This document shows, one piece after another, positions 42,201-57,200 of a stretch of 64,000 nt of DNA. Below the pieces are notes generated by a model that saw only the letters and a program-made list of their open reading frames with translations, had not been told where the DNA came from and ran no database searches. Each line of letters opens with the position of its first letter. Position 1 is the first letter of the stretch. The position numbers were made by a program, and so were the translations under genes. The stretch is from the NCBI GenBank assembly GCA_963971285.1, contig OZ020247.1:10312614-10376613 (forward strand), given 5' to 3'. Origin of the DNA: Astropecten irregularis. Taxonomy: Eukaryota > Echinodermata > Asteroidea > Paxillosida > Astropectinidae.

Positions 42201-45200
42201 TTTGTCAGGCTTCGTCATAATACCTCGGAATTCCAAGCTTTGCATTGATAAACATGTAGGCCTACATTACTTGTATCCCACCACTGATTGTCAATCATAC
42301 ATTATTTTTTACAAAATTTATGAAGATTTATTTTAAAAACTAACTTACATGTACACTGTAGATTATCATACAGTTGTAACTCCAAGCATATTCCATTTAT
42401 ACATGTAGTTGAAACATGCATACATTATTATCTGCAAAACAAACATTGTGTAATTATGTACATGTAGGCCTACATGTTATTGAATGTTGAACATTGTGTA
42501 CATGTAGGCCTACATGTTATTTAATGTTGAATTTTGTGTACATGTAGGCCTACATGTTATTGAATGTTGAGCATTGTGTACATGTACATTTAGGCCTACA
42601 TGTTATTGAATGTTGAGCATTGTGTACACATAGGCCTACATGTTATTGAATGTTGAACATTGTGTACACATAGGACTACATGTACATGTTATTGAATGTT
42701 GAGCATTGTGTACACGTAGGCCTACATGTTATTGAATGTTGAACATTGTGTACATGTACATGTAGGCCTACATGTTATTGAATTTTGAGCATTGTGTACA
42801 CATAGGCCTACATGTTATTGAATGTTGAGCATTGTGTACTTCATTTATGTTTAATGGATATTGAAGGTTGCAACCTAATTTTAGAGGCTATGGGAATGCA
42901 ATATGTGCGTGACCCCGGTCACTGAGGTCACCATTGGTGCCTGGTGATTGTGCCTTTAATTGTTTACAAGGTCCTGAACTCTATTTGACATCCAGGAGGG
43001 AACAATAGACAGTGTAGTTGAGGATTACAATGGACCAGGTAGTTGGGGTCAAACAGGCTGCTTGATGTACATGTACACAGGTATAGTGTGTACCAAATCT
43101 GATTGAATTCTCATTACATGTACATGTAGGCTTAGGGGCCGTCCATAAAGTACGTAAGCACGAAATGCCGACTTTTTTGACCCCCCCTCCCCCTCTGTAC
43201 GCATGGCGTACGCAGTGGTCCCCCCCCCCTCCCCCCCCTCCCCTGTATGCATGTACGCATTCCACATTAGGTTTTTCACTTCTCGTGGTCCCTTGCTTTA
43301 CCATCATTAAAATATCACCGTAATCCGGGCTGGTACCGTTATTGGGACGTCACTTTCAAATTCTGAAATGAATGACTAAAGTTTAATAGGTTTTTATACA
43401 TAATTTACTGATGGATTTTACTATTTGTTACCATGTTGAATAAGAAAAAAAAGGAAAAAACAAAACAATCCCGGTGCTTTTTTCACGTTTTTTACCTCTC
43501 TTTTCGCGCGATAATGCTATGCAAATTTTTCGTTTGCGTACGGTACGCATTGGCCTTAACCCCCCCCCCCTCTGTACGCATGACGTATGCATCGGTAACC
43601 CCCCCTCCCCCCCTTCGTGCGTACGTACTTTATGGACGGCCCCTTACAGTCATACATGCACATACATGTATGTTGTACATTATTTGTAGGTCTACATGTA
43701 CAATAGCACTGCGCACTTGCGCTAAAAAAAGCACCGAACCTCAGACAAACATTGCAACTTGCCATGCAAACGTGTGGTGAGTGGGGTATGTGTGGGCGTG
43801 CATGCATGGTGTGATGTCATTAGTGCGGAACGCTATTGTACATCGGGGCTCGAATTTCATGAAAAAAAGCTTTGGACAGCAGGTCTAGTTACTGAAGCAT
43901 TTGACTAGACCTGAACTTTTTGACTAGACCTGTGGCATTCATGTACATATGGAAACTGTAATCGCATACAATATTGTGTCAAAAGTCATCAATTTAGGCA
44001 CCATTTTAATTGCACAAGGAAAACAGAATCACTAGACAGCCAGACGAGTGCAGTACACACTTTACTAGACCGACACTGAAATCACTAGACTCAGTCCACG
44101 GTCTAGTGGATATTTCAAAGCCCTGTACATGTATAGGGCCTATTCCAAGAAATTGAAAATTTTCCATTTTGGTAGAAGACATTTTTCCACTGCCATTTTG
44201 CCAAACGCTCTGTACTAATGAGGTCACAAAATCCACGGTTGTCAGACAAACATTGACTCACACGCGTAGTGTACATATGTACATGTTTTTGCATTGCCGT
44301 TGCAATGTTTGTCTGAGATCTGGTGCTATTTTTAGCGCAAGTGCAGAGCGCTATTACTGTACGTAGTTTCTCTAGTTTACAAAATTGAGGTCTGTGCAAT
44401 TTCCTAAATGGATATGGAGGGATATGTCCTTCTCCCATGCAGGGCCTGCTTTATAGAATCAATTACCATTAGAAATTTGTCAAATCACTAGTATTGATCT
44501 GTTAAAAAAAATACTCATGACATTCTTGTTCTCCTTCTGTTTTGAATAATGCATTGTTATTGTTTGTATTTGTTCATGTGCAGTATATGTACACTGTATG
44601 TACATTGTATGTATTGTTTCTTTTTGTACTAATTGAGCTGTGTGTAGATAAAGTGCCTTGAGCATCTCATTTGATAGAATTGGTGCTTGCATGTAATACA
44701 TGTAAAATATCCATTATTATTATTAAATACTGATTATTATTACTATATCATGTTATGTAGGCCTATTAGGGGGGTTTTATTGTTTAAATGTTACACATGT
44801 ACATGTACATGTACATGTATGTGTAGGCTAATTTGTATGTTGCAGCATGTGAACATGTACAATATGCGTATGTATACATGATGGGCTGTAAATGTAAAAC
44901 AGATGAAAAGGAATAGTCTGTATTGTACATGTAAGTATAACAGTACTATTAAATCATTTATGTACAGTTACTACCATACACGTTATTGTACATATGTAAA
45001 TAGCTCAGGCTCCATTCACTCTACATGTACACCTGTACATATATAAATGCATAATAATGATACATATGTACATATGTATGTACTGTACATGTACATGTAC
45101 CTTACATCACATCACATAATTGTTTATATGCAAGATATAAATAATGCATAATACTGTACACGTAGTGCACAATTTTATTTGTAGAACTGTAGGATACATG

Positions 45201-48200
45201 TATACTGTGCTGTACATGTACATACATGTACATATATATACATGTACTGTACGTGTATGTGCATTACATACCGTACCTGCATCATGCAGTAGCTCTGTGC
45301 ATATCATTCATGCATGACCTTTGTTTCAATACCTATATTTAGGTTTATTGGGTCACACCCAATTTGATCAGGTTCCGCCCAGTCCTGTGAATTGCATGAA
45401 CACAAGGCCGTTGCCAGACCAGTGTCTGGGAATCAATTGTACATGTGTACGGTATGTACACGTGCTGTTTGTTGCTTTGGACATGTACATATTTACATGT
45501 GGGCCATCCAGTTTGTGCAACTTACATGTAGTCGGACATGTCCGCCTTTATTGCTTTAAAATAGGCCCACATTGTACAGATTCACTCTTCGGACTCGCTG
45601 GTTTGTTCCAGACGAGCATCATTTTAGTGCAGACAAACTCTATTCTTGAAAAAAGGCAAAGTAATTTCTGCTTCCCGAGGGGCACTTAAAAATGCACAAC
45701 AAACGTCTCAAATGTCTAAATTGGGATGACATAAAGGGCCATGGAGGCAGTGGCTAGGACCAGTGGGGTCTTTTAGTCTATTGAGACAGCCTCCTCATCA
45801 CAACGAAATTACTATAAAAGGCACCAGAGATTGTTTCATACCCACAAGCCTTATAAATGCATGGTGTCCCAGAAAAAAATCAACACTGTGTCGGGAACCA
45901 ATGTGTTAAAATTAAATTGTTTATCACTTCAAGATTCAGCTATATGATTCAGATTTAGAAGCAAAATCGGGCCGAAATTGTCAAAAAGATGACAAATTGA
46001 AAGAGTACTCTTTAAAAACAAATTTGCAGTATTCCAGAATAAGTGGTCAATACACACATAATGTAATGTGTATGAAAGAAAGATGAAAATCAGTTTTTTT
46101 CCTCAATTTGGGTCCAAGTTTGCTCAAATTCTACATCGTGATAGCCAAGACATGGCTGTATCATATGTGAATCTTGAAGTGATAAACAGTTTATTTTTAA
46201 TATAATGGTTTTCGACGCAAGTGTTGCGGTTTTTTTTTTGGGACACCCTGTAAATAGACTGACAGACAGTCAGTCAGTCAGGAAACAAGATGGTACCCGC
46301 ATGGTATTCATTGCATTGTGTGTACTCTTCAACTGTACTTAACTAGACTAGATATTGATTAAGCCAAATTACCACCAGGGAAATGCATTGGCATAAATCC
46401 ATACTGGGTAGCCTTGGGCGGGATTTAGAAATCAGATTTGGCCGGGTTCCCAGTTTTTTTTTCTTTTTTATCCAAGGCTGCTTGTGGAATTATTCATGTT
46501 TGATTGTAGGAGAGTCAGACTGTAGGCTAGTACTAGTAGCGTCCATTTTTTTTTTTAAAGTACTTTGGAAGACTTAACATACCCACAGGGTAACTACAGT
46601 ACATGTACACTGTACATGTTTGCCAGGCTTGCCAGCGCATGAATAAAGATGAAATTATCAAAGTGATATTTGTGCATAAATACAGACCTTGTAAAATAGC
46701 TGTTTCGTAAGGGGGGCTTTTCGTCTAGGTGTCATAATACATAAATGGACGTCCTTGACAGAAATTTTCAGTCAAGGTTATGAAACCAAAGCTCATAATG
46801 CTTTTTAACTTTCTCCATGTTGTAAAGAGGTGCAATTTGAAATTCATATATTAACTTTTAACCGTCAGGTCTGCTTAAAATTCAAACAAAGCATCTTTTA
46901 GTACTGTACAGGATTGGTACATATGTGTACATGTAACATGCCCAAAAAGAAATGTTCACAGATTTGCCTATAACTTTCAGGATATGAAGATGGTGGTGGT
47001 AGGAACATACCCTTAAAATATTTCCGCCTGAAATGGTTTATTTTTCCAGAATTGAGTAAAACAAAGACATCTTTGATCTTGGGCTAAGATCAAAACCATT
47101 CTTTATGTTGTACATGTATTAAAGATGTATTTTTTAAAGAAGAAATGAGTCTGGCTTTTGCTATTTCCTCGCGACTCAGATGTCTGATTGAGCTCTTATT
47201 TTCACAGTTTTATTATTTCAAGTACATGTTTGATCAGACAAAGCATGAGTGCTGTTCAGTGACCTTTACCAATCATGTTTTACACCTTTAATCTGAATTG
47301 TACGTTGCATGTTTTGGTACATTTGCACATTGTCAGTCTCTGAATCTACATTGTAACCATGGTAACCAGGCTCAGTGTAAACTTAACATTGATCAAACGT
47401 TGTCAACTCTACATAACTGAATCCTAAATCCTAAAACATTGGCAGGTTGTTGACATCATTCGATGCAAAATTCTTTAAAAGGCGGACCTAAAAATTCTGG
47501 AATTCCTGGGATTTACCCAGATATATCAGCCTTAGTCATCGCGATAATAGCAACTACATGTAGTTAAGGACAATACAATGGCTGAAACCCACAGAGTCAT
47601 TCACTTGTGCAATAGATGTGATACAGGTTTGAATACAATCCTGTGTCATATAAAGAATCACCAGAATGACTCATAACCTGTGTAATCAAGGGCAAAGGCA
47701 TTCTTACTTAGCAGTTTTCTCGAAAAAACAAGTTTCCTTTTGTGTGTGAATGGGGGAAACTACTGTTGTTTACAAATTTATTTTTAACATCCTTGTTTGA
47801 GGAAATTGAAACATGCACAGGTCGCCCTATTATACATGTACTGTATGGTGTACAGTGCATGTTTGTGTTTTTGATAAGGTACATTACGTACATTGTACAT
47901 GTACATAACATTGTATGTTTAATACAGCAACACAAATTCTAACCGTTATGTACACGTGTACAGTGATCCTAGATCATGTATAACATGCACGTGCAACTTT
48001 TCCTCGGATCAGCTGATTTCCTCTTTTTTCACCTCAATCGTATGCCATTGAAAAATGAAAAACACTGTGCAACGTATGGTAAAGATTGGAATTTCCTTGT
48101 TTTTTTTTTAAGTCCAAGTTGCATGCCTGGTATAAGAAGTAGATAATGATAAGATGTGCCGTTCATGTACAGTATAAAGATAACAATTACTATTTACCCT

Positions 48201-51200
48201 AACTCATCTTACAGTATGTAACTACATTGAAGCCTGCTTTATAGCAGATCACATTTCAGGGATGTGAAACTTCAGATTTTAATATGAATTCCGATTTTTG
48301 GGGGTTTAGATTTTAACTCAGAATTTCAGCTTTTTGTACACCTGCTAGGAACTTGTACATTTAAGATTTTTCCTTGGCGTTTTCAGAATTTGTTGTGTGG
48401 GTACCACTCAAATCCCTGTTGTTTGTGCACAAACCTATAGGTCTACATGTACATGTAGATGTAAAAGTTTGAAAGCTTTGGAATCTCAAAGAGACTCACT
48501 GCCCCGACATACATGTATTAGGCTATAGTACCAGTGTTGTAGTACTCGTACTCATACTCGTACTTGAGGTTTTTTTTCGTACTCATACTTGTACTCATGG
48601 AAATGTATGCATACTCGTACTCGCACTCGTGACAAAATACTCGTGCTCATGCTCGTACTCCCGACAAAATACTCGTACTCATACTCGTACTCATACTCGT
48701 ACTCATGGAAAAGTACTCATACTCGTACTCGTACTCACAAGAAAAAAAGCCTTGTACTCGTACTCATACTCATGACAAAATACTCGTGCTCATGCTCGTA
48801 CTCCCGACAAAATACTCGTATTCATACTCGTACTCATACTCGTACTCATGGAAAAGTACTCATACTCGTACTCGTACTCACAAGAAAAAAAGCCTTGTAC
48901 TCGTACTCATACTCATGACAAAATACTCGTACTCATACTCGTACTCATGGAAAAGTACTCATACTTGTACTCGTACTCATAAAAAAGTACTCTACTACAA
49001 CACTGGGCTATACAGTGCCCATCCCTAGAAAAAAGGCCTAAAAAGCAATTCAAACAAACCATTTTTACATTCATGTACAAGTTCGTCTTCCTAGGAACCA
49101 GGTTTGTTATTTGTATCATTAAATTAAGGAACATGACATTGAAAGTTTGTTTAGCGCTAATTTACTGCAGAAAACGGGCTGTAGAAATTTATGGAAATGT
49201 GCACTATGTTGAAACTCAAAATTTAGTACGGTGTAGGCGTACATGTACAATTTGTACATGTATTTTTAGTATGTGAATTTGCCATACAAACATGGAATAC
49301 TTGTATCTTACATGGGCCGTACTGATTTGACCAAGATATCGTGGAGGATAAAAGTTTGGCCCTCCCAAACCGAAAGTTGGAATAGCCTGAGACCCCCCCC
49401 CTCCCCCAAACCCCAAAACGGAAGTGCTCCTCACAAGATACACACAGTTTTTATACAATATCTGAACCTGCATTATTTCATCATCATTTATCTTTGCACA
49501 GAGGTCTGAAAGGTCAGCTTATTTCCTGTTTCTCAAATCCGATGAAAAGGAACCAGTACTATGTGCCCTACATTTGATACATTGTGCACGTACAATGTAG
49601 TGTACATGTACAATATACTGCACATACTGTACATGTACTGTACATTGCATTAATATATTGTACAAGTTACAATGCTGAATGCAGGGTGCAGACCAGTAAA
49701 TAAATTTCCATAGGCTCCCATGCTAAATAGTCAATTTCAAAAAAATTATTAAAAATACTCCGAAGTTTCTCAGACACTCAAGCTATACACCAAAATGAAG
49801 CTGAAAACTTCAATTTTCATTTTCTTTTCAATTTTCTATAGGGTAACCAATTACTTTTTTTTGAGAAAAATCCATCCAAAGGAAAATACCCTGAAAACGG
49901 CCATGTTGACTTGTGCCAGACTAAAAAAATGTACCCCTCCCCTACAGGCCCAAGTAGAGCGAGTTTAGGGCCAGAATTCATCCAAACAGCTCAAAGTTAA
50001 AAGTCCAAACTCTGGCGACTGGGTTCCATCCATTTTCTTTACAAGACTTCCCACGGCGGGCCCAGCAAATTATTTTATAAAAAAGATTTTGAGGGTATAC
50101 ACAAAATAAATGAACTCAGTGGACTGATCTGGACCATGTATTTACTGGTCTGCACCCTGCAACGTGTTCATGATGTTTGTTTAAAGGTACATATGTACAT
50201 GTATGTATAATACATGATTGGTGAAGGTCAAAGAACAGCACACACACTTTGTCCGATCCATCATGTACATGAAATAATAAACCTGAGAAAATTTGAGCTC
50301 AGTCGAAGATCTGAGTGAAAATAGCGAAAACCCAACTCAATGTTTCTTATAAAACATCAAGAATGGTTTAATTGATCTTACCCCGAGATCTGAGGACTCG
50401 CTATATTTTCTTGTGACTCAGATGTCCGATTGATCTCATATTTTCACAGGTTTGTTATTTCATGGAGAAACTCCTCCATGGTTATTTCATGTACATGTAG
50501 GGCCTACACTACATGCTAGAGTAGATCAAACAAAGTGTGAGTGCTGTTCTGTGACTTTTACCAATCATGTACATTACTGTATAATGATCATGATAATACA
50601 CACAATGTACTATGTGTAGCCTAAACTGTATTATATTGACCATGTACATGTAGTTAATGCATTATGCACAGACGTGTGAGACAACATACTTTGTAATATG
50701 TGCACATGATTACTGTAATATGTGTCACAAAAAAGGCCCTTTACGAAATGATGGATTAATTAATCTTGGGCTTATGCTCCGTCATCCATAAGCTGAAAAT
50801 ACAGGTTGTGAATTGAGGTTGAAGTTCCGTTTTCTTGTTGGAAACAGAGTAGTTTCAAAACCGTACCCGGCCCAAACCTCTGTTTTTATACCTGTTACTT
50901 TGAAATGGATGGAGCCGGAGCCTGAGCCCAAGCCTAAGCCTCTGTTTCGTAAACGCTTTACATACAATGTAGATTACTAATATCACATTTAAGCTTGTAC
51001 ATGTAATACTGGCCTTAATAATCGGTTTGCTAATAAATCAAAAAAGGACAAATTCCACAGCCATAGTAAAATCGACAAGTTTCAAATACATGTACCTAAA
51101 TCATTCCTTAATTTCTTTAATTCAACAGGCCTTGAATTTGGTTCTGAAAGGGGAAAGGCCATTTTTCCATTGCAAGGGGCACTTTTCCATTGGAAAACCA

Positions 51201-54200
51201 TAATTTTCAATGGAAATATTTGAAGGGGCACCAAGGCCAAGAACCAGGGCAACAAAGGCTATGGCCTCCGTTAAATTCAAGGCTTGATTCAAATATATGC
51301 AATGAACTTTATAGAATTGAACGTTTTGAAATGATGCTACAAATGCAAATGTGGCTGCATACATGTACGTACATGTACACAATACTTGCACAAACATTTG
51401 AACATGTGTTTACTTACATGTATAATAACCTTGCTCTATGATAGGGTAGTACAATGTCTTTATAAATGCTTAATATTCAGACTATGTTACCTCGGGCACA
51501 TACATATGATGACATAGCAGTTATGGCAGACCATCATTTGCTGACATTACACTACAGTACATGTATACATATGTAAATGTAAACACGTCAGTTTTCTATG
51601 TAGCAAAGGTTACAATAGGGTATTCACATTGGTTTGCTATTCCAAGCTGTGGGATTCAAATCAACAAAGAAAGAAGCCCACAACATTAGGGCCTACACAT
51701 GTGCCATATCTCTTGCCAAATCTTTAGTTTAAAGGTACAGTACATGATTGGTAACATACCCAAACAGAAATGTTCACATGACTGTCAGGGTATGAAGACG
51801 GTGCTAGTAGAAACATACCGTTAAAATATTCCCAGCTGAAATGCTGCATTTATCCAGAAATTAGTCCAAAAAAGACCCAAAACAGAACTTTTTAATCTCG
51901 AGGTATTATTCAGAACAAACCATTTACATTGTATAAGAAAAATTGAGTCGGGTTTTCGATACTCGTGACTCAGTTGTCCGATTGTACATGCTTGATCAAA
52001 CAAAGTGTGAGTGCTGTTCTTTGACCTTTACCAATCATGTATTATACCTTTTATGGTTGACTTAATAGTTCCCCAATGGATAGGCCTGCTGACATCATCA
52101 TGACGATATTTATGTAATTTTTGCAATTTACATTATTCTAATTTGCTCTCTGACAGAGGTACCAGTCCACTGCGTCAATGTACATACATAATCACCATTG
52201 CCTTTGTATTGTAGAGAGCTGTTTTTTTTTTAGCATGAAGTGTGTGTAAAGGCAGCGTGCATAATTACATAAACCTGTCATAAATTATGGGGGGCCAGGT
52301 CCCTCCTGCCCAGTGATTGGATACCTGCTTATTTAAACACTGACCTGGGACTGGAGAGTCATATTATCATATTATGCAGTCCCTGGATAGACTGCTGTAG
52401 CGTTGCTCATAAATGCCACTGATACATGTACATTATTATGTGTGGCTGTCTAAAATGTACATTACATCACTACATAATGCGTCTGAAGGTTTGGGTTGCA
52501 CGTCATTGATGCCCTTTTACATATAATAGGCTTAGAACCCCGTCCTATGAAATTTGAAACTGTAGTTGGAGAAAATCAGGCAAATGTGACAAGAATTGTT
52601 TTACTATTTCATTTTAAAATGTAAACAAATATGTACAGTACATGTATCCATGTTATCATTATTTTTGTGCGGTAGACTTTCGTATTCATCTTCTATTTTG
52701 TCAAAATAGTCATTGAAAAGTGAACAAAGACAAATGTCAAAATGTGTGATTTACTGATTTTGTACTCGTACACGTTATGATTATTTTTGTGCGGTAGACT
52801 TCCGTATTCTTCTATTTTGTTTAAGTAGTCATTGAAAAGTGAACAAAGAAAAATCTCAAAATGTGTCATTTATTTTTGTGCGGTAGACTTTCGTATTCTC
52901 CTATTTTTAAAAGTGAACAAAGAAAAATGTCAAAATTTGTGATTTTATTTTGGTGACATGAATAAGAGTACTGTGTACCGGTATATTACATACTACATTT
53001 GTTTTACATGTACAGGCGTACATGTACATGTGGTACATGTACTTTGTAATTTTTACTAACGGGTTTGATTAACCTTTGACCGATAAGTCCAAATATTCAT
53101 CCATTTTTAGTGGAAAGCAGATCTTTTTTGACAACCTGTAGGTCTGCAGGGTGAAAATGAGATACAGGATGCACAGTGAGATATTGTCTGTAGTGGTCAT
53201 TCGTAAAGTGATTTAAAGGTAGTATCATACTACCTTTAAATGTTCACAGATTTACGTACATACATGTATTACTAACAGGGTATGAAGATGGTGGTGGTAG
53301 AAACATACCGTTAAAATTTCTCTGCCTGAAATGGTGTATTTATCCAGAAATTAGTAAAACAATGACCGAAAATCTTTTTGATCTTTTAAAAGAACAAAAA
53401 TAAAAGAGAAAAGACTTTATAAGAAATACTGCACGGCTGTTTTTCACTGTTTTCTCAAAAAGTGGGCACCATATGGGACTGACATTTTCACAGATGACTG
53501 TTGCTGTATCTGTCTTGATATTTATGCCCATGAATCTGTATTTCTTTGATAAAAACCAAAGTATGATATTACCTTCGAAACTGGTTTCAGCTCGAAACTG
53601 TTAACAATTTAAATGTACATGTAGGGCCTACATGTACATGTACATATAATGTACAGTAAAAGTGTGTTGACATTTCTCTGCCAGTGTAACCGAAGGCCAG
53701 GCAAACTGTAGAAGTTCCAAATCTGAGGAAGTTCCGGAACTGGTACCCTGAAAATTATATGCTGTAACTTCCTGGACGAATGCCCGGTGTTCTGCCGTGA
53801 TAAGATACGACGTGCACACAAAAAAAAGAGCTCCGAGTGAAGTCCTGACTTTAGAATTGTTGAGGGGAAAAGGAATGTGTGTAACTTGGGAAGTCATGAG
53901 CACGAGTTGTACATTGATATTTGATTACGGTGTGATGTGCTATGTCACACAGAAGCAAACTGCACACTCGGTTACCATGTGCCAGTCATGTGCTGGTCAT
54001 GTGATATGCTCACTTGTTATCATGCCCATATGCACTACCACCATTTTGACCAACCCCATTCTAAAATGACCTTTTATACACACATGTACACAATGTACAA
54101 TTGTACACAGTACAGACTGTACATGTACATGTATACATTTTATTACATGTGAAATATTGTGAATATCATTCCAATTATTTAAATGTGTCAAGCATTTCAT

Positions 54201-57200
54201 ACATTATACATGAATAAAGTATCGAAAAGGCGTTCTCATTTAGTTTTTAGACATTTTCAGATCGTGGATTTGAATTAATGTAATGGGAGACTTTGGCGAA
54301 CCGACCGGTCTTCAAGTCAACAGCGCACACGCACGTACGGGCAAAACCAACGCGCACATGCTCACAATGGCGCAAGCATGGTTTGCGCGTGCGCTGTTGA
54401 CTTGAAGACCGGTTCTCCAAAGTCTCCCATTATTGTACGTTTTTATGCATCTACACATTTTGTTGTCACATATCATGTACTTTTAGTGTTGAGAGCTTCA
54501 TACTAATATCTGTTGTTATTTTTTATTTGGGGGGAGGGTATTGGCTCCAGTGCCTTGCACAACTGTGTTAAGTCTTTCATGTATAGTTTGTAAATTTTCT
54601 CTCTTTTTTTATGTTGTTTTGCAGGGCAAACTGGCCCAGTTATTTGGCAGGCAACTAGCCATCAAACAAAGAGTGCAGAACAATGGCTACCCATTGTACA
54701 ATGAGCTCAACCAGTTCCCCAACCTCCGGCAGTGGCTACGTCACGTGGTGGACATACAAGGACAACCTGCAGAGGTAATGACACTGCATGGACACTGCAT
54801 TGACACTGCATTGACACTGCATTGACACTACATGGACACTGCATTGATACTACATGGACACTGCATTGGCACTGCATTAACACCAAGATGACACTGCATT
54901 CACACTGCATTCATACTGCATTGACATTGCATTAACATTGCATTGACACCTAGATGACACTGCATTCACACTGCATTCATACTGCATTGACATTGCATTA
55001 ACATTGCATTGACATTGCGTTGACACCAAGATGACACTGCATTCACTCTGCATTGACATTGCATTGACACCAAGATGACAGTGCATTCACACTGCATTCA
55101 TACTGCATTGTCATTGCATTAACATTGCATTGACATTGCGTTGACACCAAGATGACACTGCATTCACTCTGCATTGACATTGCATTGACACCAAGATGAC
55201 ACTGCATTAACACCATTGTAACAAACATGAACGATACTGCATTGCCACAATAACACTGTGACACTCAAACGACACTGCATCGACACTAAAACGATGCCAC
55301 AATAACACCATATTGACACTGAAACAACACTCTGCATTGACACTATGATGACGCCACAATAACATGACACTGTAACGACAATGCCTTTGACACTACAATA
55401 ACACCATAATGACACTGAAACAACACTATATATGCATTGACACTTTGATGAGGCCACAATAACACCATGACACTACAATGACGTTATAATGACACTGTAA
55501 CTACACTGCATTGACACTGTGATGACACTATGATGCTGTAACTTCACTGCATTGACATTGCAGTTTTTGTGCGTTTTCTTTTTTTGGTTGAGTTGAAAAG
55601 TGCATCCTCCTCTCTTTGCCTGTCGTAAACATCTAAATGAAGCCTTTGCGAGTTTGCGTTGACCTGAAGTGACACACATAGAATGCTGTCTACCCTCCCG
55701 CCCACAGCCTGACTTCTCAGAAAGAAAGAAAAAGTCCCTGAATGAAAAAAAATCTGTAAATTCAAAAGGGATCAAATATGGGGGCCGATTGATTGATTGA
55801 TAACAACGTGGGTTCTCAATGTCTTGTGCATTACCGCAGACTAGACAGGTATAAAGAATGAGTCTCAAAGAGTTTTTTCAGCTTTCTGACAAAAAAGTGA
55901 CAAATACGCAAGTCTGAGATCTGTGTTTCGTGACCTCTCTTTCTTCTGTAATTGATTTCACTGGAGGTGAGGTGTCTCCAGATTCTGAGGACAGACTGTT
56001 TCTATTTCTCCAAAGAGACGCATAGACGGAGGATGTGGGAATAGAGATTAATGAGAGCGGTTTACGTAGGACGTTTACGAAACGGTGGCTCAGGCTCCAT
56101 CTCAGGATCAGGCTTCGGCTCCATGTCATGAATCCATTCTGACATAACGGGCATCAAAGTAGAGGCTTTTGGCAGCAGTTAAGAAGTAGATTCTCTGGTT
56201 TGAAAAGGAAAACAGAGCTTCAGCTCCAATGAAAAAGCACAACCTATATTTTCAGCATATGGATGACAGAGCTGGAGCTCATGCTGAGCCATTTTGTAAA
56301 CCCCATAGTGATTTGAGTTAATGGGAACAAATGAAATGAGGCTGAATTAATATTCTATTTTTATAACCACAATGTTTTTAATTGAGCATTTGGAAACGGT
56401 TTGGAGGCTGGCGTAAGGTCCCATTCGTTAACACAGTGAATGACCGATCACAAACCGACCTCGATATTTTCATTTCAGTCCCCATAAGTCGTTTTATACC
56501 CAAATCTGATCGAGTAAAAATGTCTGTGTCACTCTTTTACAAACTATTGTGGTCATAAATCTAAAATAGATACATTTACAGTTCTAAGAATTCGTTTCTG
56601 CCGATAAAACCTTCAAAACAACATTTTCTCATCATAATTTTGATATTCCTTCCCACGGCTTTTGAATGGGCTTTTATAGAAAAAAATTTCCTTTTTTGAA
56701 AATCTTGTATTTATGGAGGTTTTAGGAAGAAAATGGAAATCAAAATAGATTTCATATTTGAAAGGGAGGGGGTTTAATAGCCAATAAAGTTCAATTACAT
56801 GTAGACTCGTCACGGAAACTGTTTCGAACTTTTAAAATTGAATTTGAGTAGATGCATGTATTTGCGGCATGATGACTACGTCAGCCCGCCAACATTAAAC
56901 TATGCCACATCCATCTAGATCTATAAAAGTGTTGTGTGCCCTGTCGGCCTTCCGACGTGCGCACCGGGCCTTCTACATGTACGTAGACCCGTTGAATTAT
57001 GTCTTCTTTTCCTTGGTAACAATTACGTAGAGCCTGAAATTAATGCAGCCCGAACGGCTCAGTCAAACAGCCCATCGACGTAAGTGCCATGTTTGTAGCT
57101 ATGAATCTACCAATTTAGGAGGTTCTTATAATATAAAGGGAATCACAGGGTTGTCTGCTGATCAAATGTCAGGGGAGGGGGGCAAGGGGGGTGGGGTAGG

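Noticed and set aside
45321-45689. 122-codon ORF in KSR intron 1
   Set aside because: No recognisable domain. Composition follows the local repeats.
48589-49028. ORFs reading YSYSYS/TRTRTR
   Set aside because: Pure translations of the TACTCG satellite.
54707-55457. Minus-strand MQCECSV-type ORFs
   Set aside because: Translations of the TGACACTGCAT array in KSR intron 2.
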